A DNA stretch of 5,221 nucleotides from Lachnospiraceae bacterium (GTDB taxonomy: Bacteria > Bacillota_A > Clostridia > Lachnospirales > Lachnospiraceae), in assembly GCA_003446335.1 (NCBI GenBank), contig DMAZ01000204.1, forward strand, positions 1 through 5,221, written 5' to 3'. Made by a program: the position numbers and the translations under genes. The notes under the pieces are model-generated. The model did no database searches. It saw only the letters and a list, made by a program, of their open reading frames with translations, and was not told the DNA's origin. This document shows, in pieces, positions 1 through 5,221 of the stretch (position 1 is the first letter of the stretch; each line of letters begins with the position of its first letter).

Positions 1-481
1 ACCGCTTCTTATTTTTATTACTATTTACGGATGTATCATTTATACTGTCATGCTTCCGATCATGATATGGCGGCTCATCAATGTTGAAATCAAGCCGGCT
101 ACATATCACACGATGGCTATTTTACTTGCACCCTGCAGTCTTTGTGTTGTAAGTCTGATCAATGTATTTGGTACTCCAAATACGCTGGTGCTCTGGTTCA
201 TGTATTTCTGTGCACTGTGTTCACTGGTGTTCGTCATAATCAAACTTCCGGATTTCTTCTCCTTCAGGTTTTATCCGGGATACGCGGGACTTACTTTCCC
301 GATGGCGATCGGCATTGTGGCGACACAGAAAATGGCAGGTTACCTTACGGAAGCCGGCAGCGCACTGGCCTATCCTTTATCACAGCTGGCCGGTCTTCAG
401 ATATTCCTGACATCGGGACTCGTGTTCTACGTGCTGGTCATGCTCAGCAGAATGCTTTTGATGAAGGAATATGTGAACTGA
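1..481 (+). CDS. TDT-family (TehA/SLAC1-like) transporter, C-terminal part
   Basis: The frame is open from base 2 to the TGA at 479-481, so the gene is cut by the left edge and 159 residues remain. The ATG at 50 is internal: hydrophobic coding sequence continues upstream of it. The protein is an integral membrane carrier or channel, with about five hydrophobic segments visible (the left edge, then around 105-175, 183-245, 283-345 and 395-460). Two stretches recall the tellurite-resistance/dicarboxylate transporter family: KPATYHTMAILLAPCSLC, which resembles the family's KPT..I..AP.SLC segment, and GLTFPMAIGIVAT, which resembles the TFP motif near the C-terminus. The family includes Haemophilus TehA, yeast malate permease Mae1 and plant SLAC1 anion channels, so the substrate is probably an anion but cannot be named here. 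The gene ends 28 bases before moeA and could share its transcript. Family assignment is fairly secure; substrate is unknown. Confidence 0.8.
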   Translation, partial: PLLIFITIYGCIIYTVMLPIMIWRLINVEIKPATYHTMAILLAPCSLCVVSLINVFGTPNTLVLWFMYFCALCSLVFVIIKLPDFFSFRFYPGYAGLTFPMAIGIVATQKMAGYLTEAGSALAYPLSQLAGLQIFLTSGLVFYVLVMLSRMLLMKEYVN

Positions 482-509
482 AAAAAGTATGTAGTAAGGA
501 TATTACAAT

Positions 510-1712
510 ATGACAGGTATTTTATTGACGCAGGCTCTGGAGATCCTGCATCAGAATTGCAGGAAGATTGATGAGACTGAATACGTATCGATCGAGGAAG
601 CAGTCGGACGGGTCCTTGCAGAGGATGTTCATGCCCTCATCGATCAGCCTCCGTTTCCAAGATCACCGCTGGATGGATATGCTCTTTCTGCCGGAGATAC
701 GGAAGGTTCCTCAAAAGAAAGGCCTGTTTCCCTTAAAGTGATCGATGAGGTATTTGCGGGGGGCTTTAGTGAAAGACGAATCGTGCCGGGAACAGCTATA
801 AGGATCATGACCGGCGCCCCCATACCGGACGGGGCTGACTGTATTCTGAAGCAGGAGGACACCGATTACGGTATGGACACCGTAAAGATTTACACATCAT
901 TAAAGCCCTGGCAGAATTATTGCTTCGCAGGTGATGATTATAAGAAGGGGATGACAGTCATAAGGGCGGGGGCACGGATCGGCGCCGCCGAGATCGGTGT
1001 TCTTGTGGGAATGGGAAGTACTTCTGTAAAAGTATTTCGCAGACCCAGAGTGCTTATCATGTCCACGGGGTCGGAACTCAGAGAGCCCGGAGAACCTCTG
1101 GGCCCGGGTCAGATTTATGACTCTAATCTGCATATGATAACAGCTCAGATGCGAATATGGGATATGGATATCTCGGCATACTCGATCGTTCATGATGAGC
1201 CGGACGATGCTGCCGCTTTTATCCGGGAACATGCCGGTCAGTCAGACCTTATTGTGACGACGGGAGGCGTTTCGGTCGGTAAAAAAGATATCATGCACGA
1301 CGTAATGAAAATTCTCGATGCGCATCAGCTTTTCTGGAAGGTGTGCCTGAAGCCCGGCAGTCCGACGATTTTCGGACTTTATGAGGGAAAACCGCTTATT
1401 GCCTTATCGGGAAATCCATATGGGGCAGCTGCCAATCTGCATCTTCTGGTGAGACCGGTGCTGGCCGAGATGGCCGGACGTCCGGATCTGATGCCGCGAA
1501 AAGTTCGTGCTGTTTACGACAGCGGTTTTCTTAAGAGCAGTAAAGTGACAAGATATGTTCGCGGTGTTTATGATAACGGGCACGTTAAGACAACGGGATC
1601 CAATGAATCCGGTGTTCTGTCCACCATGGTCGGCTGTAACTGTATGGTCATTATTCCTGCAGGAAGCACGGGCGTGGAACCGGGAGAGGAGATGGACGTT
1701 CTTCTTTTGTAA
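510..1712 (+). CDS. moeA: Molybdopterin molybdotransferase MoeA
   Basis: This cytosolic enzyme (EC 2.10.1.1) inserts molybdate into adenylylated molybdopterin to give active molybdenum cofactor. At 400 residues it is close to E. coli MoeA (411). Family signatures appear in order: QPPFPRSPLDGYAL (residues 46-59, Asp55), IMTGAPIPDGAD (99-110, Thr101), MSTGSEL (184-190, Glu189), IYDSN (202-206), VTTGGVSVGKKD (249-260) and KVCLKPGSP (277-285, Lys277 and Lys281). SGNP is at 300-303, followed by the C-terminal beta domain ending in GVEPGEEMDVLLL. By alignment from memory, Asp55, Thr101, Glu189, Lys277 and Lys281 match E. coli active-site residues Asp59, Thr100, Glu188, Lys275 and Lys279. The ATG at 510 has a TAAGGA site at 495-500 with 9-base spacing. 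No truncation or frameshift is seen. mobB and mobA follow, which supports a role in dinucleotide cofactor synthesis. Confidence 0.96.
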   Translation: MTGILLTQALEILHQNCRKIDETEYVSIEEAVGRVLAEDVHALIDQPPFPRSPLDGYALSAGDTEGSSKERPVSLKVIDEVFAGGFSERRIVPGTAIRIMTGAPIPDGADCILKQEDTDYGMDTVKIYTSLKPWQNYCFAGDDYKKGMTVIRAGARIGAAEIGVLVGMGSTSVKVFRRPRVLIMSTGSELREPGEPLGPGQIYDSNLHMITAQMRIWDMDISAYSIVHDEPDDAAAFIREHAGQSDLIVTTGGVSVGKKDIMHDVMKILDAHQLFWKVCLKPGSPTIFGLYEGKPLIALSGNPYGAAANLHLLVRPVLAEMAGRPDLMPRKVRAVYDSGFLKSSKVTRYVRGVYDNGHVKTTGSNESGVLSTMVGCNCMVIIPAGSTGVEPGEEMDVLLL

Positions 1713-1805
1713 TTATTGTAAGGGAAATGAAGGCGGGCTTGATATAAGGTACGATCTTAGAGGCGGGGGCCTTCTCCCACTGATACAAAAACTGCAGGAG
1801 CGCAT
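1713..1805 (+). other. 93-base spacer between moeA and mobB
   Basis: This gap is long compared with the neighbouring junctions. It holds no ORF with a normal start except a six-codon one (ATG at 1727, TAA at 1745-1747). A weak G-rich hairpin can be drawn at 1765-1778 (five pairs including one G-T, loop CCTT), but no T-run follows it, so it is not a standard terminator. One reading frame is open across the whole spacer but has no ATG, GTG or TTG codon in it. No -35/-10 pair stood out. The mobB ribosome binding site (AGGAG) occupies 1796-1800. Confidence 0.5.
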
Positions 1806-2372
1806 ATGGAAAACAACAGGAAAATTATATGTGCTGTCTGCGGGGTCAAAAATTCTGGCAAGACGACGCTGATCGGAAAACTGATCGGCGAACTGAGCAG
1901 AAGAGGAATCAGAACGGCCGTCATTAAACATGACGGCCATGATTTTGCCTGCGACGTCCCCGGAACTGACAGTTTCCGTTTCAACGAAGCCGGGGCTTTA
2001 GGAACGGCTGTTTTTTCCATGAACAGGATATTTGTACACCGCCGGACAGTTGACAAAGACGCACCGGATGGAGGAAAGCTTCCGATGGACCACGCTTTGT
2101 GGGAACAGAGAATGGTACTGGAACTGTCAGAATTCTTTCCGGAGGCTGACGTGATTTTGGTCGAGGGACTCAAAAATACTGTTCTGCCCAAAATTGAGGT
2201 GATCAGATCGGAAGTTTCCGAACAGCCTGTATCAAATCCTTCAGGAAGGTTCCTGATCGTGAGCGATCGGCCTGAAAAAAATTTTGCGGAAAAGGTTCTC
2301 GGTCTTTCACAAATTGATAAAATAGTGGATAATATAGTGGATTATTTTTCGGTGAAATCAGATGGAGAGTGA
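1806..2372 (+). CDS. mobB: Molybdopterin-guanine dinucleotide biosynthesis protein MobB
   Basis: This is a small P-loop GTPase (188 residues) that assists MobA in forming molybdopterin guanine dinucleotide; in E. coli it is helpful but not essential. Visible motifs are the Walker A loop GVKNSGKTT at residues 13-21, then KHDGHDF at 41-47 followed by DVPGTDSFRFNEAGA at 50-64. These match the MobB pattern KH.HHD...D.PG.DS....AGA. Later come DVILVEGLK at 115-123 and PKIEVIR at 128-134, the family's Walker B-like EG(F/L)K block. The ATG at 1806 has AGGAG at 1796-1800 with 5-base spacing, and an in-frame TAG at 1758-1760 with no ATG between rules out a longer ATG start. The 3' end overlaps mobA by 11 bases, suggesting translational coupling. 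The length is typical of stand-alone MobB, so no fusion to MobA or MoeA is present. Confidence 0.94.
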   Translation: MENNRKIICAVCGVKNSGKTTLIGKLIGELSRRGIRTAVIKHDGHDFACDVPGTDSFRFNEAGALGTAVFSMNRIFVHRRTVDKDAPDGGKLPMDHALWEQRMVLELSEFFPEADVILVEGLKNTVLPKIEVIRSEVSEQPVSNPSGRFLIVSDRPEKNFAEKVLGLSQIDKIVDNIVDYFSVKSDGE

Positions 2373-2985
2373 TATAGCTATGAGCGAAATTCCGATGGGT
2401 CCTGCTCTTGCAGGAGTGATTCTTGCAGGCGGAAAGAATCGAAGAATGCTCGGACGATATAAGGGGTCTCTCCGGACACCGGATGGAAAAGCTTTTGCCG
2501 TTCATATTTCGGACGAGATGCACCGGATGACAAATCTTGTTTACATCTCTTTCGGAGAAACTGTTCAGGAAGAAATAGAAGGCTGCAGAATAGTCCGGGA
2601 TGAATATAAGAACTGCGGTCCCCTCGGAGGACTTCACGCAGCGATGAAAGCGGCGGCAGAAAACGGCATGGAGCTTATTATGACAGCAGCCTGCGATATG
2701 CCTTTTGTCAAAGCGGAGCTATTCAGCTATCTGTATGAACAAATGGGATCATATGAGGGTGCTGTCGCAAGGTCCGGCGGAAAGGTGCATCCGCTGGCCG
2801 CGATATACAGTGTAAAGGCCGTAGAAGTATTCGGGAAACAGCTTGAGTCAGGTGATTACAGATTGCTGGATGCGCTGAATAAACTGAAGATCAATTATGT
2901 TGACCTTGAGGGAACACCTTTTTTACGAATGATGATTAATATTAATACGGAGGAAGAATACGCAGGCCTGGACGATATGAGGTGA
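2362..2985 (+). CDS. mobA: Molybdenum cofactor guanylyltransferase MobA
   Basis: This cytosolic enzyme (EC 2.7.7.77) attaches GMP from GTP to molybdenum cofactor. It has 207 residues with a Rossmann-like nucleotidyltransferase fold. Motifs: GVILAGGKNRRM (18-29), Lys34 matching the conserved active-site Lys, VRDEYKNCGPLGGL (78-91), ACDMPF (110-115, probable Mg-binding Asp112), GKVHPLAAIY (140-149) and NINTEEEY (193-200). LAGG rather than LAAG favours GTP over CTP, that is MobA over MocA, from published work on specificity motifs. The consensus Gly after RM is Leu30, and the residue before the Lys is Tyr33 where E. coli has Asp. The start is uncertain: ATG 2362 has GGTGA at 2351-2355, while ATG 2380 has GGAGAG at 2364-2369 and would put LAGG nearer its usual distance from the N-terminus. 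With the first choice it overlaps mobB by 11 bases. Confidence 0.93.
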   Translation: MESDIAMSEIPMGPALAGVILAGGKNRRMLGRYKGSLRTPDGKAFAVHISDEMHRMTNLVYISFGETVQEEIEGCRIVRDEYKNCGPLGGLHAAMKAAAENGMELIMTAACDMPFVKAELFSYLYEQMGSYEGAVARSGGKVHPLAAIYSVKAVEVFGKQLESGDYRLLDALNKLKINYVDLEGTPFLRMMININTEEEYAGLDDMR

Positions 2986-3000
2986 AAGGATACCCGCTTT

Positions 3001-3588
3001 ATGGATGAACGTTTAGAAGAACAGCTGGCTTTTGCTCTTGAGATCGACAAGGAAAAGAATATATTCAGACAGACACATCTTTCGGGACACGGGAGGAATG
3101 AAAACGACGCCGAGCATGCATGGCATATGGCGATCATGGCATATTTGTTGAGGGAATATTCCAATGAACCGGTCGATATTACAAAAGTCATGCTGATGTG
3201 TCTTATCCATGATATTGTCGAGATTGATGCGGGCGATACATATGCCTATGATGAGGAAAATCTGAAAACTCAGAAGGCCAGGGAGGATGCGGCGAAAGAG
3301 AGAATTTTTTCCCTGCTGCCTGAAGACCAGAAAGAGGAGCTTATCAACCTTTTCGATGAGTTCGAAGAATACAGTACGGCAGAATCCAGATTCGCGCACG
3401 CGATGGACAACCTCCAACCTCTCATTCTGAACAACAGTAATGAAGGCGGAGACTGGAGAGAGCACGGAGTCTCGGCCGGGACCGTCTATGGCCGCCAGAC
3501 GAAAACACGGCTCGGATCGGAAAAGCTTTTCGAAGTCACCGATCATATCATTAAAGAGAATATTCGAAAGGGAAATCTTCCGGAATAG
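3001..3588 (+). CDS. HD-domain phosphohydrolase, YfbR/HDDC2-like (HD_3 type)
   Basis: This is a soluble metal-dependent HD hydrolase of 195 residues, close to the size of E. coli YfbR, a 5'-deoxynucleotidase. The metal-binding residues are visible: NENDAEHAWHMA (33-44, His39), LIHDIVEIDAGD (68-79, His70-Asp71, with Glu74 and Asp79) and AMDNLQPLI (134-142, Asp136), giving the H...HD...D set. LRE at 50-52, the LPEDQ segment at 106-110, FDEFEE (118-123) and DWREHGVS (151-158) also match the HD_3 subfamily pattern. The ATG at 3001 has AAAGGA at 2985-2990 with 10-base spacing, right at the mobA stop, so the two genes are probably co-transcribed. The likely reaction is removal of phosphate from a nucleotide, but the substrate cannot be read from sequence. 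I know of no established role for this family in molybdenum cofactor or cysteine metabolism. Confidence 0.88.
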   Translation: MDERLEEQLAFALEIDKEKNIFRQTHLSGHGRNENDAEHAWHMAIMAYLLREYSNEPVDITKVMLMCLIHDIVEIDAGDTYAYDEENLKTQKAREDAAKERIFSLLPEDQKEELINLFDEFEEYSTAESRFAHAMDNLQPLILNNSNEGGDWREHGVSAGTVYGRQTKTRLGSEKLFEVTDHIIKENIRKGNLPE

Positions 3589-3600
3589 TTGACAGAAAAG

Positions 3601-3606
3601 AAAGGA
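3601..3606 (+). promoter_or_regulatory. Ribosome binding site supporting the TTG start of cyuA
   Basis: AAAGGA lies 8 bases before the TTG at 3615. It decides the start: the first in-frame ATG (3681) lies directly before the conserved GCTEP motif and would remove the N-terminal helix that family members carry. Confidence 0.65.
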
Positions 3607-3614
3607 AACGGATT

Positions 3615-4922
3615 TTGCAGCTTACAGAAGAATTATCAAAGAACTATACGGCGATTCTCAAAGAGGAACTTGTTGCGGCAATGGGATGCACCGAACCGAT
3701 TGCCATCTCTTATGCTGCCGCGAAAGCATATCGCGAACTGGGAGAAATGCCTGAGCATATCCGAATATCCTGTTCAGGCAATATTATTAAGAACGTTAAG
3801 GGCGTCATAGTGCCGAATTCAGGAGGGCTGAAGGGAATACAGGCAGCAGCCGTGTTCGGAGTAGTCGGAGGAAATGCCGACAAAATGCTGGAAGTCATCT
3901 CGGATGCCGATGATGAAGCCCGTCGGAAAACACGTGAACTTGTAGATGCAGGTATATGTGATGTGGAACTGGTGGAGAATGTTCCCAACCTTTTTATCAG
4001 GGCGGAAATGTGGACGAAAGACCATAAAGCTGCTGTCACGATCGAGGAACATCACACGGATATAACAGAAATTGAAAAAGACGGACGAACGGTCTTCATT
4101 GCGGAGAAAAGTCATACTTCAGAAGAGCAGGAAGGCACTCACGGCGATCGAACAAAAATGACACTGCATGGTATTATTGATTATGCAAATACGGTCGATC
4201 TGGCAGAAGTCGAGGAAATCCTGGAAAGACAGGTCCGCTTTAATACAGCAATTTCGCAGGAAGGACTGGATAACCCATGGGGAGCCCGTGTCGGAAAGAC
4301 CCTGCTGGAGAATTGGAGTGATGATGTGAAGTGCTGCGCATGCGCGCGTGCCGCTGCCGGTTCCGACGCGAGAATGAGCGGCTGTCCGATGCCGGTCATC
4401 ATCAATTCCGGAAGCGGCAATCAGGGAATCACGGTCACGCTTCCCATCGTGACCTATGCGGAGAGATGGCATCTTTCCAGAGAGAAAATGTACCGATGTC
4501 TGCTCGTTTCTAATCTGGTGTCGATTTATATCAAGCATTACATAGGATCGCTTTCCGCATTCTGCGGTGCTGTAAGTGCTGCCTGCGGCGCCGGTGCCGG
4601 AATAACATATATGTCCGGCGGCTCTTATGAACAGATCGGCGGTACGATCACCAATACACTCGGCAATGTAGGCGGGATCGTCTGTGACGGTGCAAAACCC
4701 AGCTGTGCCGCAAAAATAGCATCTTCCGTACATGCCGCACTTCTCGGTCATTACATGAGCATCAGTCAGAAAGAATTCATGGGCGGAGAAGGATTTGTCG
4801 AGAGCGATGTCGAGATGACGATAAAAAATATGGGATATATCGGAAGGATCGGCATGAAGGAGACCGATAAAGAGATCCTGAATGTCATGATCGACAAGGT
4901 CGATGTGAATTCCTGTATGTAA
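3615..4922 (+). CDS. cyuA: Iron-sulfur L-cysteine desulfidase / L-serine dehydratase-like protein (UPF0597, CyuA family)
   Basis: This probably cytosolic enzyme is expected to split L-cysteine into sulfide, ammonia and pyruvate (EC 4.4.1.28) using a [4Fe-4S] cluster; related proteins are often annotated as serine dehydratase alpha subunits. It has 435 residues, against 436 for E. coli YhaM/CyuA. Motifs: AAMGCTEPIA (21-30, Cys25), ISCSGNIIKN (51-60), VPNSGGLKG (66-74), GSDARMSG (249-256), NSGSGNQGI (264-272), SAFCGAVSAACGAGAG (314-329) and NVGGIVCDGAKPSCAAK (351-367). In Methanocaldococcus MJ1025 I recall cluster cysteines at 25, 282 and 322. Here Cys25, Cys317 and Cys357 keep the same first position and the same 40-residue gap, so they are the best ligand candidates. 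Translation starts at TTG. It lies 26 bases after the HD gene and 90 bases before an amino-acid symporter, which suits amino-acid uptake and breakdown. Cysteine versus serine specificity is not settled by the sequence. Confidence 0.9.
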   Translation: MQLTEELSKNYTAILKEELVAAMGCTEPIAISYAAAKAYRELGEMPEHIRISCSGNIIKNVKGVIVPNSGGLKGIQAAAVFGVVGGNADKMLEVISDADDEARRKTRELVDAGICDVELVENVPNLFIRAEMWTKDHKAAVTIEEHHTDITEIEKDGRTVFIAEKSHTSEEQEGTHGDRTKMTLHGIIDYANTVDLAEVEEILERQVRFNTAISQEGLDNPWGARVGKTLLENWSDDVKCCACARAAAGSDARMSGCPMPVIINSGSGNQGITVTLPIVTYAERWHLSREKMYRCLLVSNLVSIYIKHYIGSLSAFCGAVSAACGAGAGITYMSGGSYEQIGGTITNTLGNVGGIVCDGAKPSCAAKIASSVHAALLGHYMSISQKEFMGGEGFVESDVEMTIKNMGYIGRIGMKETDKEILNVMIDKVDVNSCM

Positions 4923-4939
4923 TTCAGTTATATGATTTG

Positions 4940-4966
4940 ATGACCTGGTCCGGCCGGACGGATCAT
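4940..4966 (+). promoter_or_regulatory. Inverted repeat with a perfect 12-base palindrome downstream of cyuA
   Basis: The core GTCCGGCCGGAC at 4948-4959 is a perfect palindrome. Outer arms ATGACC (4940-4945) and GGATCAT (4960-4966) can also pair with one bulged base, giving an RNA hairpin with a GGCC loop. Only a short, interrupted T-rich stretch (ATTTGTCAATT) follows, so it is at best a weak terminator. It could instead be an operator site or a hairpin modulating expression of the downstream symporter. Function is not known. Confidence 0.4.
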
Positions 4967-5000
4967 ATTTGTCAATTATATACATCAGTTTTTACTATTG

Positions 5001-5007
5001 AGGAGGG
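5001..5007 (+). promoter_or_regulatory. Strong ribosome binding site for the downstream symporter
   Basis: AGGAGGG, a near-perfect Shine-Dalgarno sequence, sits 5 bases before the ATG at 5013. It is the strongest such site in the window and fixes the start of a gene of which only the first 69 codons are visible. Confidence 0.85.
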
Positions 5008-5012
5008 AAATT

Positions 5013-5221
5013 ATGAAAAAAGAAGGTCTTATTCACAGCCTGCCATTCAGGCTTCTTATCGCACTTGCGGCCGGCATTGCAGTCGGCCTGGCACTTGCCG
5101 CGATGGACGGCATGCCGGTTACGAATGCGCTTTTGAATATCCTGGTAACAGTAAAGTTCATATCAAGTCAGTTCATTAATTTCTGTGTACCGCTGATCAT
5201 CATCGGCTTTATCGCGCCTTC
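5013..5221 (+). CDS. Dicarboxylate/amino acid:cation symporter (DAACS family), N-terminal part
   Basis: The frame is open from ATG 5013 to the right edge (69 full codons), so the gene is cut off; family members are usually around 400 residues or more. The start MKKEGLIHSLPFRLLIALAAG leads into a first membrane helix at about residues 12-31. After a short polar loop comes a second helix region with the segment QFINFCVPLIIIGFIAP (53-69), which strongly resembles the second helix of sodium- or proton-coupled glutamate/dicarboxylate/serine symporters. The family includes GltP, SstT and the cystine carrier TcyP. Lying directly after a cysteine desulfidase gene, it plausibly imports cysteine/cystine, serine or a related amino acid; that is inference from context. 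The substrate-binding C-terminal half is outside the window. It could be co-transcribed with cyuA or have its own control through the 90-base gap. Confidence 0.82.
   Translation, partial: MKKEGLIHSLPFRLLIALAAGIAVGLALAAMDGMPVTNALLNILVTVKFISSQFINFCVPLIIIGFIAP

Noticed and set aside
1765..1778. G-rich hairpin as a terminator after moeA
   Set aside because: It has only five pairs including one G-T, and no T-run follows, so it does not meet the form of a rho-independent terminator.
1555..1872. Plus-strand frame bridging the end of moeA, the spacer and the start of mobB
   Set aside because: Its ATG lies inside moeA in another frame and both ends overlap confident genes. Only the spacer part is kept, as a low-interest finding.
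3013..3546. Minus-strand open frame (177 codons) opposite the HD-domain gene
   Set aside because: It lies wholly inside a gene with intact HD motifs and shows no motif or family resemblance of its own.
3589..3616. Possible promoter: perfect TTGACA at 3589-3594
   Set aside because: The region 16-18 bases downstream holds only GATTTT as a -10, and transcription would begin inside cyuA. It is probably chance.
4119..4985. Long open frame on the minus strand (288 codons) opposite cyuA
   Set aside because: It mirrors a well-supported + strand gene with clear family motifs. Its translation is rich in His, Cys, Asp and Arg with no recognisable domain, as expected from an antisense shadow.
4969..4998. 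Possible promoter TTGTCA (4969-4974) with TACTAT (4993-4998) before the symporter
   Set aside because: The -10 match is weak, and the predicted transcript start would fall within the ribosome binding site at 5001-5007, leaving too short a leader.
4937..5179. Plus-strand frame (80 codons) overlapping the start of the symporter
   Set aside because: It is out of frame with the symporter, which has a strong ribosome binding site and typical membrane helices; this one has no such support.

Overview
The window reads as one block of the chromosome of an anaerobic Firmicute, probably of the class Clostridia. The basis is strong AGGAGG-type ribosome binding sites, roughly even base composition judged by eye, tightly packed same-strand genes and clostridial-looking family members. 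This placement is inference; no rRNA or marker gene is present. All seven genes lie on the + strand, and the window cuts the first and last of them. No RNA gene, mobile element, CRISPR array or convincing rho-independent terminator was seen.

Layout: (1) 1-481, the C-terminal part of a TDT-family (TehA/SLAC1-like) membrane transporter. (2) 510-2985, three molybdenum-cofactor genes in the order moeA, mobB, mobA. (3) 3001-3588, an HD-domain phosphohydrolase of the YfbR/HDDC2 type. (4) 3615-4922, an iron-sulfur L-cysteine desulfidase / L-serine-dehydratase-like protein (CyuA/UPF0597), with a TTG start. (5) From 5013 past the right edge, the N-terminus of a dicarboxylate/amino acid:cation symporter (DAACS family). 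Gaps are 28, 93, -11 (overlap), 15, 26 and 90 bases. The whole run could be one transcript, but the 93-base and 90-base gaps are the places where it could be split.

How the genes may work together: MoeA inserts molybdate into molybdopterin, MobA adds a nucleotide (its LAGG motif suggests GMP), and MobB is the GTP-binding accessory protein. The window therefore supplies the last steps of molybdopterin-guanine-dinucleotide synthesis, but not the early steps (moaA, moaC, moaD, moaE) and not the molybdoenzyme. The second half looks like amino-acid catabolism: a transporter that could import cysteine/cystine or a related amino acid, next to an enzyme that would release sulfide, ammonia and pyruvate. 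A functional link between the halves, such as sulfide feeding cofactor sulfuration, is only a hypothesis. I see no clearly novel system here. The most useful points are the gene neighbourhood, the palindrome at 4948-4959 and the extra cysteines in the desulfidase.
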